From Pseudomonadota bacterium (GTDB lineage: Bacteria; Pseudomonadota; Gammaproteobacteria; Xanthomonadales; Rhodanobacteraceae): DNA of 9,208 bases. The stretch lies in contig JAJYMF010000346.1 of the NCBI GenBank assembly GCA_021787175.1, positions 1-9,208 of the forward strand, read 5' to 3'. This document shows, piece after piece, positions 1 to 6,909 of this stretch. Below the pieces are notes generated by a model that did no database searches, was not told where the DNA came from, and saw nothing but the letters and a program-made list of their open reading frames with translations. Each line of letters opens with the position of its first letter. Position 1 is the stretch's first letter. A program made the position numbers and the translations under genes.

Positions 1-173
1 ATCTGGAACGCCAGCCGGCCCTCCATCGCCGCGTCGGTCAGCTCGCGGATGCGCGCCCGCGTTTCGGCAGCAGCGGGCGCGTCGCGCAGGGCCAGCTCCG
101 CCAGCAGATCGAGGGTTTCGACCTGCACCAGGGTGCTGTCGAAATCGATGACGAAATTCAGCGTCGCAGGCAT
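1..173 (-). CDS. serB: SerB-type HAD phosphatase, N-terminal part (cut by window edge)
   Basis: The first 57 residues are present and the rest lies outside the window. Translation from the ATG at 173-171 gives a protein with the HAD motif I sequence DFDSTL, whose D10 would be the nucleophile and D12 the general acid. An E19 and the later segment AMEGRLAF have the same order and spacing as the substrate-pocket glutamate and the AMEGKLNF segment of archaeal and bacterial phosphoserine phosphatases. This supports the SerB family, which releases L-serine from O-phosphoserine in the cytoplasm. A related HAD-IB phosphatase with another small phosphomonoester substrate cannot be excluded, because motifs II-IV are missing. 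A weak GGAT lies just upstream of the ATG. The gene is divergent from the Met/His-rich protein gene and shares its upstream region. Confidence 0.8.
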   Translation of the reverse strand, partial: MPATLNFVIDFDSTLVQVETLDLLAELALRDAPAAAETRARIRELTDAAMEGRLAFQ

Positions 174-202
174 GACGGATCCGGATTCAAACAGACGTTC
201 CA

Positions 203-265
203 CGTTACACGATGGCGGCCGCCGATCAAGCCCGTGCGCCGGCGCGATGTAACCCGCCGTTACAT
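203..265. promoter_or_regulatory. Candidate operator: inverted repeat ATGTAAC-N5-GTTACAT plus a GTTACA half-site
   Basis: A perfect 7-bp inverted repeat (247-253 and 259-265) with a 5-bp CCGCC spacer sits in the divergent region between the phosphatase gene and the Met/His-rich protein gene. A third GTTACA copy lies at 204-209. The AT-containing arms stand out in very GC-rich DNA. The arms resemble the GTTACA core of binding sites of the OmpR-family regulator RstA, and the 5-bp spacing resembles the CpxR box geometry. Autoregulation by the adjacent response regulator is therefore the natural hypothesis, but it is inference. The repeat ends 132 nt upstream of the start codon at 398. I could not assign a convincing -35/-10 pair. 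Confidence 0.5.
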
Positions 266-397
266 GCGGATACGCCATGCGCCACCTGCGGCGGCATCCG
301 AAGCCCAGGATGGCGATGTCGTCGACGCTGCTGCGCCGATTCCCCCACCCCGGGTCCCGCGCGCGCCGGCGACACCCCTTCCCCACGGAGATCGATC

Positions 398-874
398 ATG
401 AAGCGCACCCTGGCAATCCCCGCTCTGGGCGGTCTGGCGCTGGCGCTGGGTCTTGTCGTCGCCAGCGCTGCCGAACCGCCGGCACCCGGCATGGCCTCGC
501 CACCCGCCGCACAGACCTGGATGCATGGCGCCGGCCACGACGGCATGCACCCGGGCATGCATCCCGGCATGCGCCGCGGCATGCACGGGCCGATGAAGAT
601 GGGCCCGCGCGGCGCCGCGATCCGCGACATGCTGGCACTGGAACACCTGTACCGCGCGCAGGGTCACACCGAGGCCGTCGTCGGCCTGTATCGCGGCGTG
701 CTCGCCCGCAGCCGGGATCCGCTGCTGCGCAACTTCGCCTATGCGCGACTGGCGCGCGCCGAGCTGGCGCCGCGCGATGCCGGTGCCGCGATCCAGACCC
801 TGCGTCAGGCTCTGGACGAGAACCTGAAAGCGGTCGCGGCGCTTCCGGCACCGAGGACGTCGGTCCGGCGCTGA
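398..874 (+). CDS. Small exported Met/His-rich protein with TPR-like helical C-terminal part
   Basis: This is a 158-residue protein that I do not recognise as a named family. The start at 398 is chosen because ACGGAG (385-390) lies 7 nt upstream and a clear Sec signal peptide follows: a KR pair, a hydrophobic stretch to about residue 21, and an ASA|AEP cleavage site near residue 24. The mature N-terminus is rich in Met and His: residues 31-68 contain eight Met and five His, including a repeated GMHP tetrapeptide. This looks like a flexible copper- or other soft-metal-binding tract, which is inference. Residues 74-148 are predicted helical, Ala/Leu/Arg-rich, and resemble two TPR-like helix pairs. 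No LTxxQ motif is seen, so it is not an evident CpxP/Spy homologue, although it sits where such an accessory protein often lies, upstream of a CpxRA-like pair. A longer reading frame from 212 lacks a ribosome-binding site and would bury the signal peptide. Confidence 0.8.
   Translation: MKRTLAIPALGGLALALGLVVASAAEPPAPGMASPPAAQTWMHGAGHDGMHPGMHPGMRRGMHGPMKMGPRGAAIRDMLALEHLYRAQGHTEAVVGLYRGVLARSRDPLLRNFAYARLARAELAPRDAGAAIQTLRQALDENLKAVAALPAPRTSVRR
542..589 (+). repeat. Four tandem 12-bp units encoding GMHP-like tetrapeptides
   Basis: GGCATG recurs at 542, 554, 566 and 578, an exact 12-bp period. The encoded units are GMHP, GMHP, GMRR and GMHG. The period is a multiple of three, so gain or loss of a unit would keep the frame and change only the number of Met/His ligands in the exported protein. 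Confidence 0.85.
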
Positions 875-1118
875 GCAACCCCATGCGCGCTGCGACGCCT
901 GGACGGCGCCGCAGCACGGACCGAACCGGCGTGCACTGCAACGGCCATGAGGTATCGATCGCGCCCCGGCGCGCCGGGATGCCCGCCCGGTGCGGTCACG
1001 CCAACCGAGCCTGCGCGCGCTGCGGCGGCGACGGTGTCCGCGCATGCGCTGGCGCCGGCGCGGCGCGCGCGGCACCATGACCTGTCCACGCCCTATGCAG
1101 ATCCGGAGCAACTCCCGC

Positions 1119-1820
1119 ATGGCCCACGCGCGCATCCTGCTGGCCGACGACGATCACGAGCTGAGCGAGCTGCTGGCGCGGTTTCTGGTGCGCGAGGGTT
1201 TCAGCGTCGAGCAGGTGCACGACGGCGATGCGGTGCTGCGCCGTGTGCTCAGCGAGCGCTACGACGCGCTGGTGCTGGACATCATGATGCCGCTGCGCTC
1301 CGGGCTGGAGGTGCTGCGCGAACTGCGCCGCAGCACCACCCTGCCGGTGCTGATGCTGACCGCGCTGGGCGATGACGTCGATCGCATCCTCGGCCTCGAG
1401 ATCGGCGCCGACGACTACCTGACCAAACCCTGCAACCCGCACGAACTGGCCGCGCGCATCCGCGCCGTGCTGCGCCGCGCCCAGCGCGACGAGAGCGAGA
1501 CGGCGCGCTTCACCGACATGCGCATCGGACCGGTCGAGCTGCGCATCGGCTCGCGCACGGCGCTGCTCGACGGCCAGACGCTGGCGCTGACGACCTCCGA
1601 GTTCAACCTGCTGGCGGTGCTGATGCGCGAAGCCGGCCGCGGGGTGGACAAGGAAATCCTCGCCGAGAGCGCACTGGGCCGCGCGCTGACGCCGTTCGAC
1701 CGCAGCATCGACGTGCACATCTCGCGGCTGCGCCGCAAGCTCGGCAACGGCCCCGACGGCCAGTCGCGCATCGCCACCATCCATGGCGGCGGCTACATGT
1801 TCCGGCGCACGGACGGCTGA
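1119..1820 (+). CDS. cpxR: CpxR-like OmpR-family response regulator
   Basis: The 233-residue protein is the usual size for CpxR. The receiver domain (about 4-115) has the acidic pocket D10-D12, phospho-acceptor D54 in LVLDIMMP, T81, and K103. The winged-helix DNA-binding domain (about 130-230) contains LGRALTPFDRSIDVHISRLR, nearly matching the CpxR signature LTPFDRAIDMHISNLRRKL and typical of the CpxR branch rather than OmpR or PhoB. It should act in the cytoplasm as a transcription factor phosphorylated by the kinase encoded next. The start at 1119 is preferred because GGAG (1105-1108) lies 10 nt upstream and the protein then begins directly at the receiver. The ATG at 1095 has no such site. 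An oddity is KPCNPHEL, with Cys105 where OmpR-family receivers usually have Phe (KPF). The 244 nt before it hold no other gene, so it may share the upstream transcript or have its own promoter. The regulon is unknown. Confidence 0.93.
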   Translation: MAHARILLADDDHELSELLARFLVREGFSVEQVHDGDAVLRRVLSERYDALVLDIMMPLRSGLEVLRELRRSTTLPVLMLTALGDDVDRILGLEIGADDYLTKPCNPHELAARIRAVLRRAQRDESETARFTDMRIGPVELRIGSRTALLDGQTLALTTSEFNLLAVLMREAGRGVDKEILAESALGRALTPFDRSIDVHISRLRRKLGNGPDGQSRIATIHGGGYMFRRTDG

Positions 1821-1821
1821 C

Positions 1822-3141
1822 ATGGGCAGCCTGTACTGGCGGGTGATGGCGCTGTTCTGGGTGGCGCTGGTGGCGATGATCGCGGCCAGCATCGGCGTCA
1901 CCTCGCTGCTGATCGAGCGCGATCACGCGGTCGCGGTGCCGCCGCAGTGGCTGCGCGCGCTGGTCAGCGACATCGCCCGCGAGGGCGTGCATCAGATCGC
2001 GCAGCACCCGATCGCCGACGCCCTGGGCTGGGCCCGCACGCAGAGCGGCGGGCCGGTGCGCGTGTCCATCACGCCGCTGGACGTGCGCGCGCCGGCCGTC
2101 GCTCCGCCGGCGGACACGGACGGCGGACGCGAGATCAGCACGCGCGAGATCGCGATCGGCACGGAAGGCCGCCGCTACGCGGTGACGGTGCATTGGGGCC
2201 ATCCGCATCCGCCGCACCCGTCATCGCGCAGGCTGTTCTGGATCGTGCTGGCCGGCGCGGCGCTGCTGGCCAGCGTGCTGGTCAGCCTGCTGCTGGCGCG
2301 CTACGTGGCGCTGCCGCTGGCGCAGATCCGCGACCGCGCGCGCCGCTTCGCCGACGGCGACCTGGACGCGCGCGTCGGCATCCTGCGCATCGGCCGCTCG
2401 CGCGAGCTGGTGGCGCTGGCGCGCGAGTTCGACGCCATGGCCGATCACATCGGCCGGCTGATCCTCGATCACCGGCGTCTGATCGGCGACATCGCCCACG
2501 AATTGCGTTCACCGCTGGCGCGGCTGCGCGTGGCGCTGGAACTCGGCCGCGGGGGCAGCAGCGAGGAAATCGACAACGCCCACCAGCGCATCGGCCGCGA
2601 GGTCGAGCGCATGAACCGCCTGATCGGTCAGGCGCTGGACCTGTCGCGGCTGGAGAGCGGCACCCGCGGGCCGGCGGAAAACGCTGATCTGGCGACGATG
2701 CTGGAGACGCTGGTCGCCGACGCCCGCTTCGAGGCGACGCCGCGGCGCATCGAGATCCGCCTGCGGCGCACCGGCGCGGTCCCCATCCGCGCCGAACTCG
2801 ATCTGCTGGCCAGCGCCATCGAGAACGTCCTGCGCAACGCCGTGCGCCATGCGCCCGAGGCCAGCGTGATCGATGTCGAACTGCGCTGCGACGACGACGG
2901 CGCGCTCGCCCTGCTGCGCATCCGCGATCGCGGCCCCGGGGTGGCCGAGGCCGATCTGCCGCGGCTGTTCGAGCCGTTCTTCCGCACCGCCGACGCCCGC
3001 CAGCAGAGCGGCGACGGCAGCGGCATCGGTCTGGCCATCGCGCGGCGTGCGATCACGCGCGCCGGCGGGCGCATCGTCGCCCGCAATGCCGAGGGCGGCG
3101 GGCTCGAGGTGCTGATCGATCTGCCGTTGCGCGCAGCGTGA
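1822..3141 (+). CDS. cpxA: CpxA-like membrane sensor histidine kinase
   Basis: This 439-residue inner-membrane kinase is the likely partner of the preceding regulator. It starts 1 nt after that gene's stop (TGA-C-ATG), implying translational coupling. The layout is TM1 about 8-31, a periplasmic domain about 32-137, TM2 about 138-160 and HAMP to about 212. The dimerisation/H-box has H226 in GDIAHELRSPLARLR, close to CpxA. The ATPase domain has an N-box (N335, N339), G1 (DRGPG, 369-373), F-box (LFEPFF, 382-387) and G2 (GSGIGLA, 399-405). All catalytic motifs look intact. The periplasmic segment is rich in His near the second membrane span (H124, H127, H129, H132 in HWGHPHPPHP), a plausible metal-binding or pH-sensing patch; this is inference. 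The in-frame ATG at 1783 overlaps the regulator and gives an unlikely N-terminus, so 1822 is used. Confidence 0.93.
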   Translation: MGSLYWRVMALFWVALVAMIAASIGVTSLLIERDHAVAVPPQWLRALVSDIAREGVHQIAQHPIADALGWARTQSGGPVRVSITPLDVRAPAVAPPADTDGGREISTREIAIGTEGRRYAVTVHWGHPHPPHPSSRRLFWIVLAGAALLASVLVSLLLARYVALPLAQIRDRARRFADGDLDARVGILRIGRSRELVALAREFDAMADHIGRLILDHRRLIGDIAHELRSPLARLRVALELGRGGSSEEIDNAHQRIGREVERMNRLIGQALDLSRLESGTRGPAENADLATMLETLVADARFEATPRRIEIRLRRTGAVPIRAELDLLASAIENVLRNAVRHAPEASVIDVELRCDDDGALALLRIRDRGPGVAEADLPRLFEPFFRTADARQQSGDGSGIGLAIARRAITRAGGRIVARNAEGGGLEVLIDLPLRAA

Positions 3142-3178
3142 ACCGGCTGCCGCAAGAATCCGACTGCAGAGTACGGTT

Positions 3179-3206
3179 CCGACCGGCTCGTGCACGAACC
3201 GGTCGG
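3179..3206. terminator. Perfect hairpin in the convergent gap, probable bidirectional terminator
   Basis: CCGACCGG (3179-3186) and CCGGTCGG (3199-3206) form a perfect 8-bp stem. The intervening bases contain the palindrome TCGTGCACGA, which can extend the stem by three more pairs after one C/A mismatch. It lies between the kinase stop (3141) and the stop of the oppositely oriented TonB-dependent receptor (3224). There is no T-run on either side, so an intrinsic terminator in the strict sense is uncertain. It could instead protect the 3' ends of both transcripts. Confidence 0.5.
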
Positions 3207-3223
3207 CGCCGTGGGCCGCGGGA

Positions 3224-5575
3224 TCAGAAATCGATCGTCGCCGACCCGAAGTACGCGCGCGGCTCCTCGTAGATGGCGCGTACGAACGGCGTGCCGGCGA
3301 ACGTCGTGTCGCCATAGCCGAACGTGTAGTAGTGGCGGTCGAACACGTTGTCGACATGCAGCGCGAGTTTGACGTCTTTCAGCATGCCGTTGCCGATGTG
3401 CACGGTGTCGCGCAGGGTGAAGTTCATCACCGCATAACTCGGGATGGTCTCGGCCGTGGGCACGCCGGCGTTGTACTCGTTGACGTACTGCGAACCGGAA
3501 TAATGCTCGCTCAGGCTCGCGCGCCAGGTCCGCCATTTCCAGCCGAGGCCGAGATTGGCCAGGTGCTTGGGCACGCCGGCCAGAGGCTGTCCCGCCACCA
3601 CGCTTTGCCCGGCCAACGGGGCGGCACCCGCAGCATTGGACACGGTGAAGTTCGAGGTGAAATTGGCCCGGTTTTCGGCGATGTTGCCGAATATGCTGAA
3701 TGCGCCGTACGCGGTGACGAGACTGTCCTGCAGATCGAGCTCGATGCCCTCGTAGCGCGAACTGCCGCCGTTGGAGGTGGTCGTCAGCCCCGACGCGGGA
3801 TCGGTGACCTGGATGAAGGTGTTCGCGAAGTTCTCGCGATACACGTTGACCGCGCCCTGGAAGCCGTGCGCCTCGTAGCGCGCGCCGGCTTCGATGTCAC
3901 GCACGTACTCCGGGGTAACGTGGATCGGCACCACCACGCTCTGGCCGCCCGCGTTCGTCTGACCGACGTTGTTGTAATAGGCCGCGATCCCGGGGAATTT
4001 GGCGGTCTTGCCCCAGGCGGCGTACAGGCTGACATGCCGCACCGGACGCCAGTTCAGCCCGATCGTCGGCGAGGTGTAGTGCTCGGAATCCGAGACCGTG
4101 CCGCTGATCGGGTAGTAGAAGCCGACGTTGTCGAAATCCGTGGTGCGCGCCATCAGGTACTTGAGGCCCGGCGTCACTTGCAGCGCCCCGTCGAACAGGC
4201 TGATCTGATCCTGCACGAAAGCCGACCCCAGGCTGCGCGAATCGTGCTCGTCCCAGGCGTTGTTGTAGCCGGTGACCAGCGGCATCGGATTGGCGCCGTA
4301 CCAGTATTCGGCCGAATGCAGCTTGGTGTGCGAGTAATCGCCGCCGAATTTGATTTCGTTGCCGGGCAGACGCAGGGTGAAATGCGGCATGAACCCGTAC
4401 TGCTGCGTGCTGTACAGGTAGGTGTGATAGGCGTTGCCCGCCGCATAGCTGCCGAATGCCGCGAGCGGGTCGTAACTCGTCTGGCCCGGATATGGGGAGA
4501 ACGGCCAGGTCGCAGGCTGGTTGGGCAGGTAATAGGGCTGGGTCGCACTCTGCGAGAAGGCCGGGTTGCCGTAGGAAACACGGTTGTAGTCGACATTGCG
4601 CGCGTACACCCGGGCGTTGAACGACAGCAGATGGCTGACTCGCATGCGGTCGCCGAGGATGTAGGTGCCGCCGTGGTCCTTGTTGTAGCTGTTGGTCCAG
4701 TCCAGCGGCCAGCCGTAGCGGTAGCCGTACTGCTGGATCAACGGCAGCGGTACGGTGTGCGGCGTGAAGCCCTTGTTGATGTTGTAGATGGCGTAGGCAT
4801 AGATCTCGCCATCGCCATCGTCATAGGGCAGGACGCCGGCGTAGTAGATATTCGTGTTGCGGTTGCCGGAATGGGCCTGCCAGCCGCTGCTGCTGTTGTG
4901 GTCGATGCTGACCAAGTTGCGCACGCCGCCGATCTCGCCGGTGTTGGCGGTCAATCCATAGAACCAGGTGCTGAAGCTGCCGCCGCCCATGGTCGCCGAA
5001 ACATTCGCGGCGGCACTCGGGTCACGCGGCTCGAAGGCGATGGTGCCACCCAGCGAGTTGTAGGAGGTGACGGCCGGATTGTTGATGCCGCGGTAGATGT
5101 TGACGCTGTTGATGTCGTTCAGCGTCAGCGGGATGTTGTTGCGCGTGGACGCGGAGTTGGTGGTACCGCCGTTGAACGGATCGTTGATCGGCACGCCGGC
5201 GAAGGTTTCGGAGAACTGGCCGCTGCTGAAGGCGCGGAAAGTGATGTTGGTGCGCACGCTGTTCGCCGCAGGTGTGCGCACGTTGATCGAGGGCGTGCGC
5301 TCCAGCAGGCTCTGGACGCTCAGCATCGGCGAAGCGAACCGGATGGCGGAGGGCCCGATGATCGATGCGCTGTAGGCCGAGTTCATCGGGATTCTCGTGA
5401 TCGTCAGCTCCCGGGCGATGACCTCGACCTCGGAAAGTTTCTGCACATGCTGCGTCTTGTCTGCTCTGTTTTTTTGCACGGGCGCGGTCTGACCGAACGC
5501 GCTGGTTGGCAAACAGACGACAACACCAGCCGCAATCAATGCGCAGTAAATCGGGGACAGCTTGAATTTCCGCAT
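3224..5575 (-). CDS. TonB-dependent outer-membrane receptor, substrate unknown
   Basis: The 783-residue protein has a signal peptide (RKFK, a hydrophobic core to about 21, cleavage near AFG|Q at 28). A TonB-box-like segment LSEVEVIA (47-54) follows, then a plug domain (about 65-185, ending SYNSLGGTIAFEPRDP) and a long Tyr/Asn/aromatic-rich beta-barrel. It ends in FGSATIDF with a terminal Phe, the usual outer-membrane barrel signal. Length and layout are typical of active transporters that use TonB-ExbB-ExbD energy to import siderophores, metal chelates, cobalamin or sugars. I cannot assign a substrate. No TonB, ExbB, FecR or sigma-factor gene is adjacent, and no N-terminal signalling domain is seen. 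The start at 5575 is firm because AGGAGG (5581-5586) sits 5 nt upstream and the signal peptide begins there. The frame extends to 5698 but without a ribosome-binding site. The gene converges with cpxA. Confidence 0.92.
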   Translation of the reverse strand: MRKFKLSPIYCALIAAGVVVCLPTSAFGQTAPVQKNRADKTQHVQKLSEVEVIARELTITRIPMNSAYSASIIGPSAIRFASPMLSVQSLLERTPSINVRTPAANSVRTNITFRAFSSGQFSETFAGVPINDPFNGGTTNSASTRNNIPLTLNDINSVNIYRGINNPAVTSYNSLGGTIAFEPRDPSAAANVSATMGGGSFSTWFYGLTANTGEIGGVRNLVSIDHNSSSGWQAHSGNRNTNIYYAGVLPYDDGDGEIYAYAIYNINKGFTPHTVPLPLIQQYGYRYGWPLDWTNSYNKDHGGTYILGDRMRVSHLLSFNARVYARNVDYNRVSYGNPAFSQSATQPYYLPNQPATWPFSPYPGQTSYDPLAAFGSYAAGNAYHTYLYSTQQYGFMPHFTLRLPGNEIKFGGDYSHTKLHSAEYWYGANPMPLVTGYNNAWDEHDSRSLGSAFVQDQISLFDGALQVTPGLKYLMARTTDFDNVGFYYPISGTVSDSEHYTSPTIGLNWRPVRHVSLYAAWGKTAKFPGIAAYYNNVGQTNAGGQSVVVPIHVTPEYVRDIEAGARYEAHGFQGAVNVYRENFANTFIQVTDPASGLTTTSNGGSSRYEGIELDLQDSLVTAYGAFSIFGNIAENRANFTSNFTVSNAAGAAPLAGQSVVAGQPLAGVPKHLANLGLGWKWRTWRASLSEHYSGSQYVNEYNAGVPTAETIPSYAVMNFTLRDTVHIGNGMLKDVKLALHVDNVFDRHYYTFGYGDTTFAGTPFVRAIYEEPRAYFGSATIDF

Positions 5576-5882
5576 GGAACCCTCCTGAAAGTGAAGAAAT
5601 CGGAAGAGACCTGTTTTTGATCTCCGGGTTAACCTTGTCCGCAAAGGAACACTTGCGCTCTTTCGCCCTGACTTCGCCGCAGCGGCATGGTGTTGCATGC
5701 GGGGCCGGGTTCATCGGGATCTGCTGCTCGGCAGACAACTCATGGCCGTACCGTAAGGCCGTTCCATGACTGTCGGTTTATCGTTAAGTCGAATTATCCG
5801 AAACGTAACTGCATCGTAATAGCGAGCCTCGGGAGCCGGGCACGCCGGCATGCTTCCGGCCACGACAACGACACCAAAGCAA
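5576..5882 (-). promoter_or_regulatory. Gene-free upstream region of the TonB-dependent receptor
   Basis: No convincing gene lies here. The part at 5761-5820 is markedly more AT-rich than the rest of the window. On the minus strand it contains a -10-like GATAAT (5798-5793) preceded by TTACGA (5819-5814) at 15 nt, with a further GATAAA downstream. A promoter here would leave a leader of about 200 nt before the receptor's start codon. On the plus strand GTAAC (5805-5809) and GTAAT (5816-5820) form an 11-bp-period direct repeat. No cobalamin-riboswitch B12 box or canonical Fur box was recognised. The exact promoter is uncertain. Confidence 0.35.
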
Positions 5883-5905
5883 ACGGCCTCCGCAAGGGAG
5901 GCCGT
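5883..5905 (-). terminator. Probable rpoH terminator hairpin
   Basis: A perfect 9-bp stem (5883-5891 with 5897-5905) closes a 5-nt loop. It begins 27 nt beyond the rpoH stop and, read on the minus strand, is followed by TTTGCTTT. The strong GC stem plus T-rich tail fits a rho-independent terminator, although the T tract is interrupted. Confidence 0.72.
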
Positions 5906-5931
5906 CGGGTTGCATCGAACGGGGTCGCGGA

Positions 5932-6789
<858 letters not shown>

Positions 6790-6817
6790 GCGCGGACCTC
6801 CTGCAATTCGATTCATT

Positions 6818-6844
6818 TTAGCACTCGGCCTCTTTGAGTGCTAA
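6818..6844 (-). promoter_or_regulatory. CIRCE element (HrcA operator) upstream of rpoH
   Basis: TTAGCACTC (6818-6826) and GAGTGCTAA (6836-6844) are separated by exactly 9 nt, an apparently perfect match to the CIRCE consensus TTAGCACTC-N9-GAGTGCTAA bound by the heat-shock repressor HrcA. It begins 15 nt upstream of the rpoH ribosome-binding site. It can therefore act as an operator over the transcription start or, if transcribed, also fold into a stem in the leader RNA. The only gene it can reasonably serve is rpoH. Confidence 0.95.
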
Positions 6845-6909
6845 GACGGCCCCAGGTTCCCGGAGCCAATACATGAACCCTATGGTACAGGAAGTTCGTC
6901 AACAAGTGA
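6845..6909 (-). promoter_or_regulatory. Probable rpoH promoter region
   Basis: The 65 nt between the gspD stop and the CIRCE element should hold an rpoH promoter if the operator is to work. On the minus strand, TTGACG (6902-6897) is a good -35 match, but no clear TATAAT-like -10 lies 16-18 nt on. GAACTT (6897-6892) followed after 15 nt by TCATG (6876-6872) weakly resembles a sigma-E promoter. TTCCTG with TATTGG at 16 nt is another possibility. None is decisive. Confidence 0.3.

Noticed and set aside
965..978. Perfect 14-bp palindrome CCCGGCGCGCCGGG in the gap before cpxR
   Set aside because: Composed only of G and C in a very GC-rich stretch, so chance is likely; there is no T tract and no supporting context for a terminator or operator.
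260..1135. Minus-strand open frames across the Met/His-rich gene and the gap before cpxR
   Set aside because: They are Arg/Ala-rich, lack a ribosome-binding site and overlap real genes; the 875-1118 gap shows no believable gene on either strand.
1783..1821. Upstream ATG for the histidine kinase
   Set aside because: It overlaps the response regulator gene and adds residues unlike a kinase N-terminus; the ATG at 1822 begins directly before the first membrane segment.
3332..5620. A 762-codon open frame on the plus strand opposite the TonB-dependent receptor
   Set aside because: It is antisense to a gene with clear domains, has Val/Arg/Gly/Asp-rich composition typical of GC-rich shadow frames, and has no recognisable domain. 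The long frame follows from codon use of the real gene.
5576..5931. Cobalamin riboswitch or Fur box upstream of the TonB-dependent receptor
   Set aside because: No B12-box core was found, and GATAAT/GATAAA fragments do not form the Fur 19-bp arrangement.
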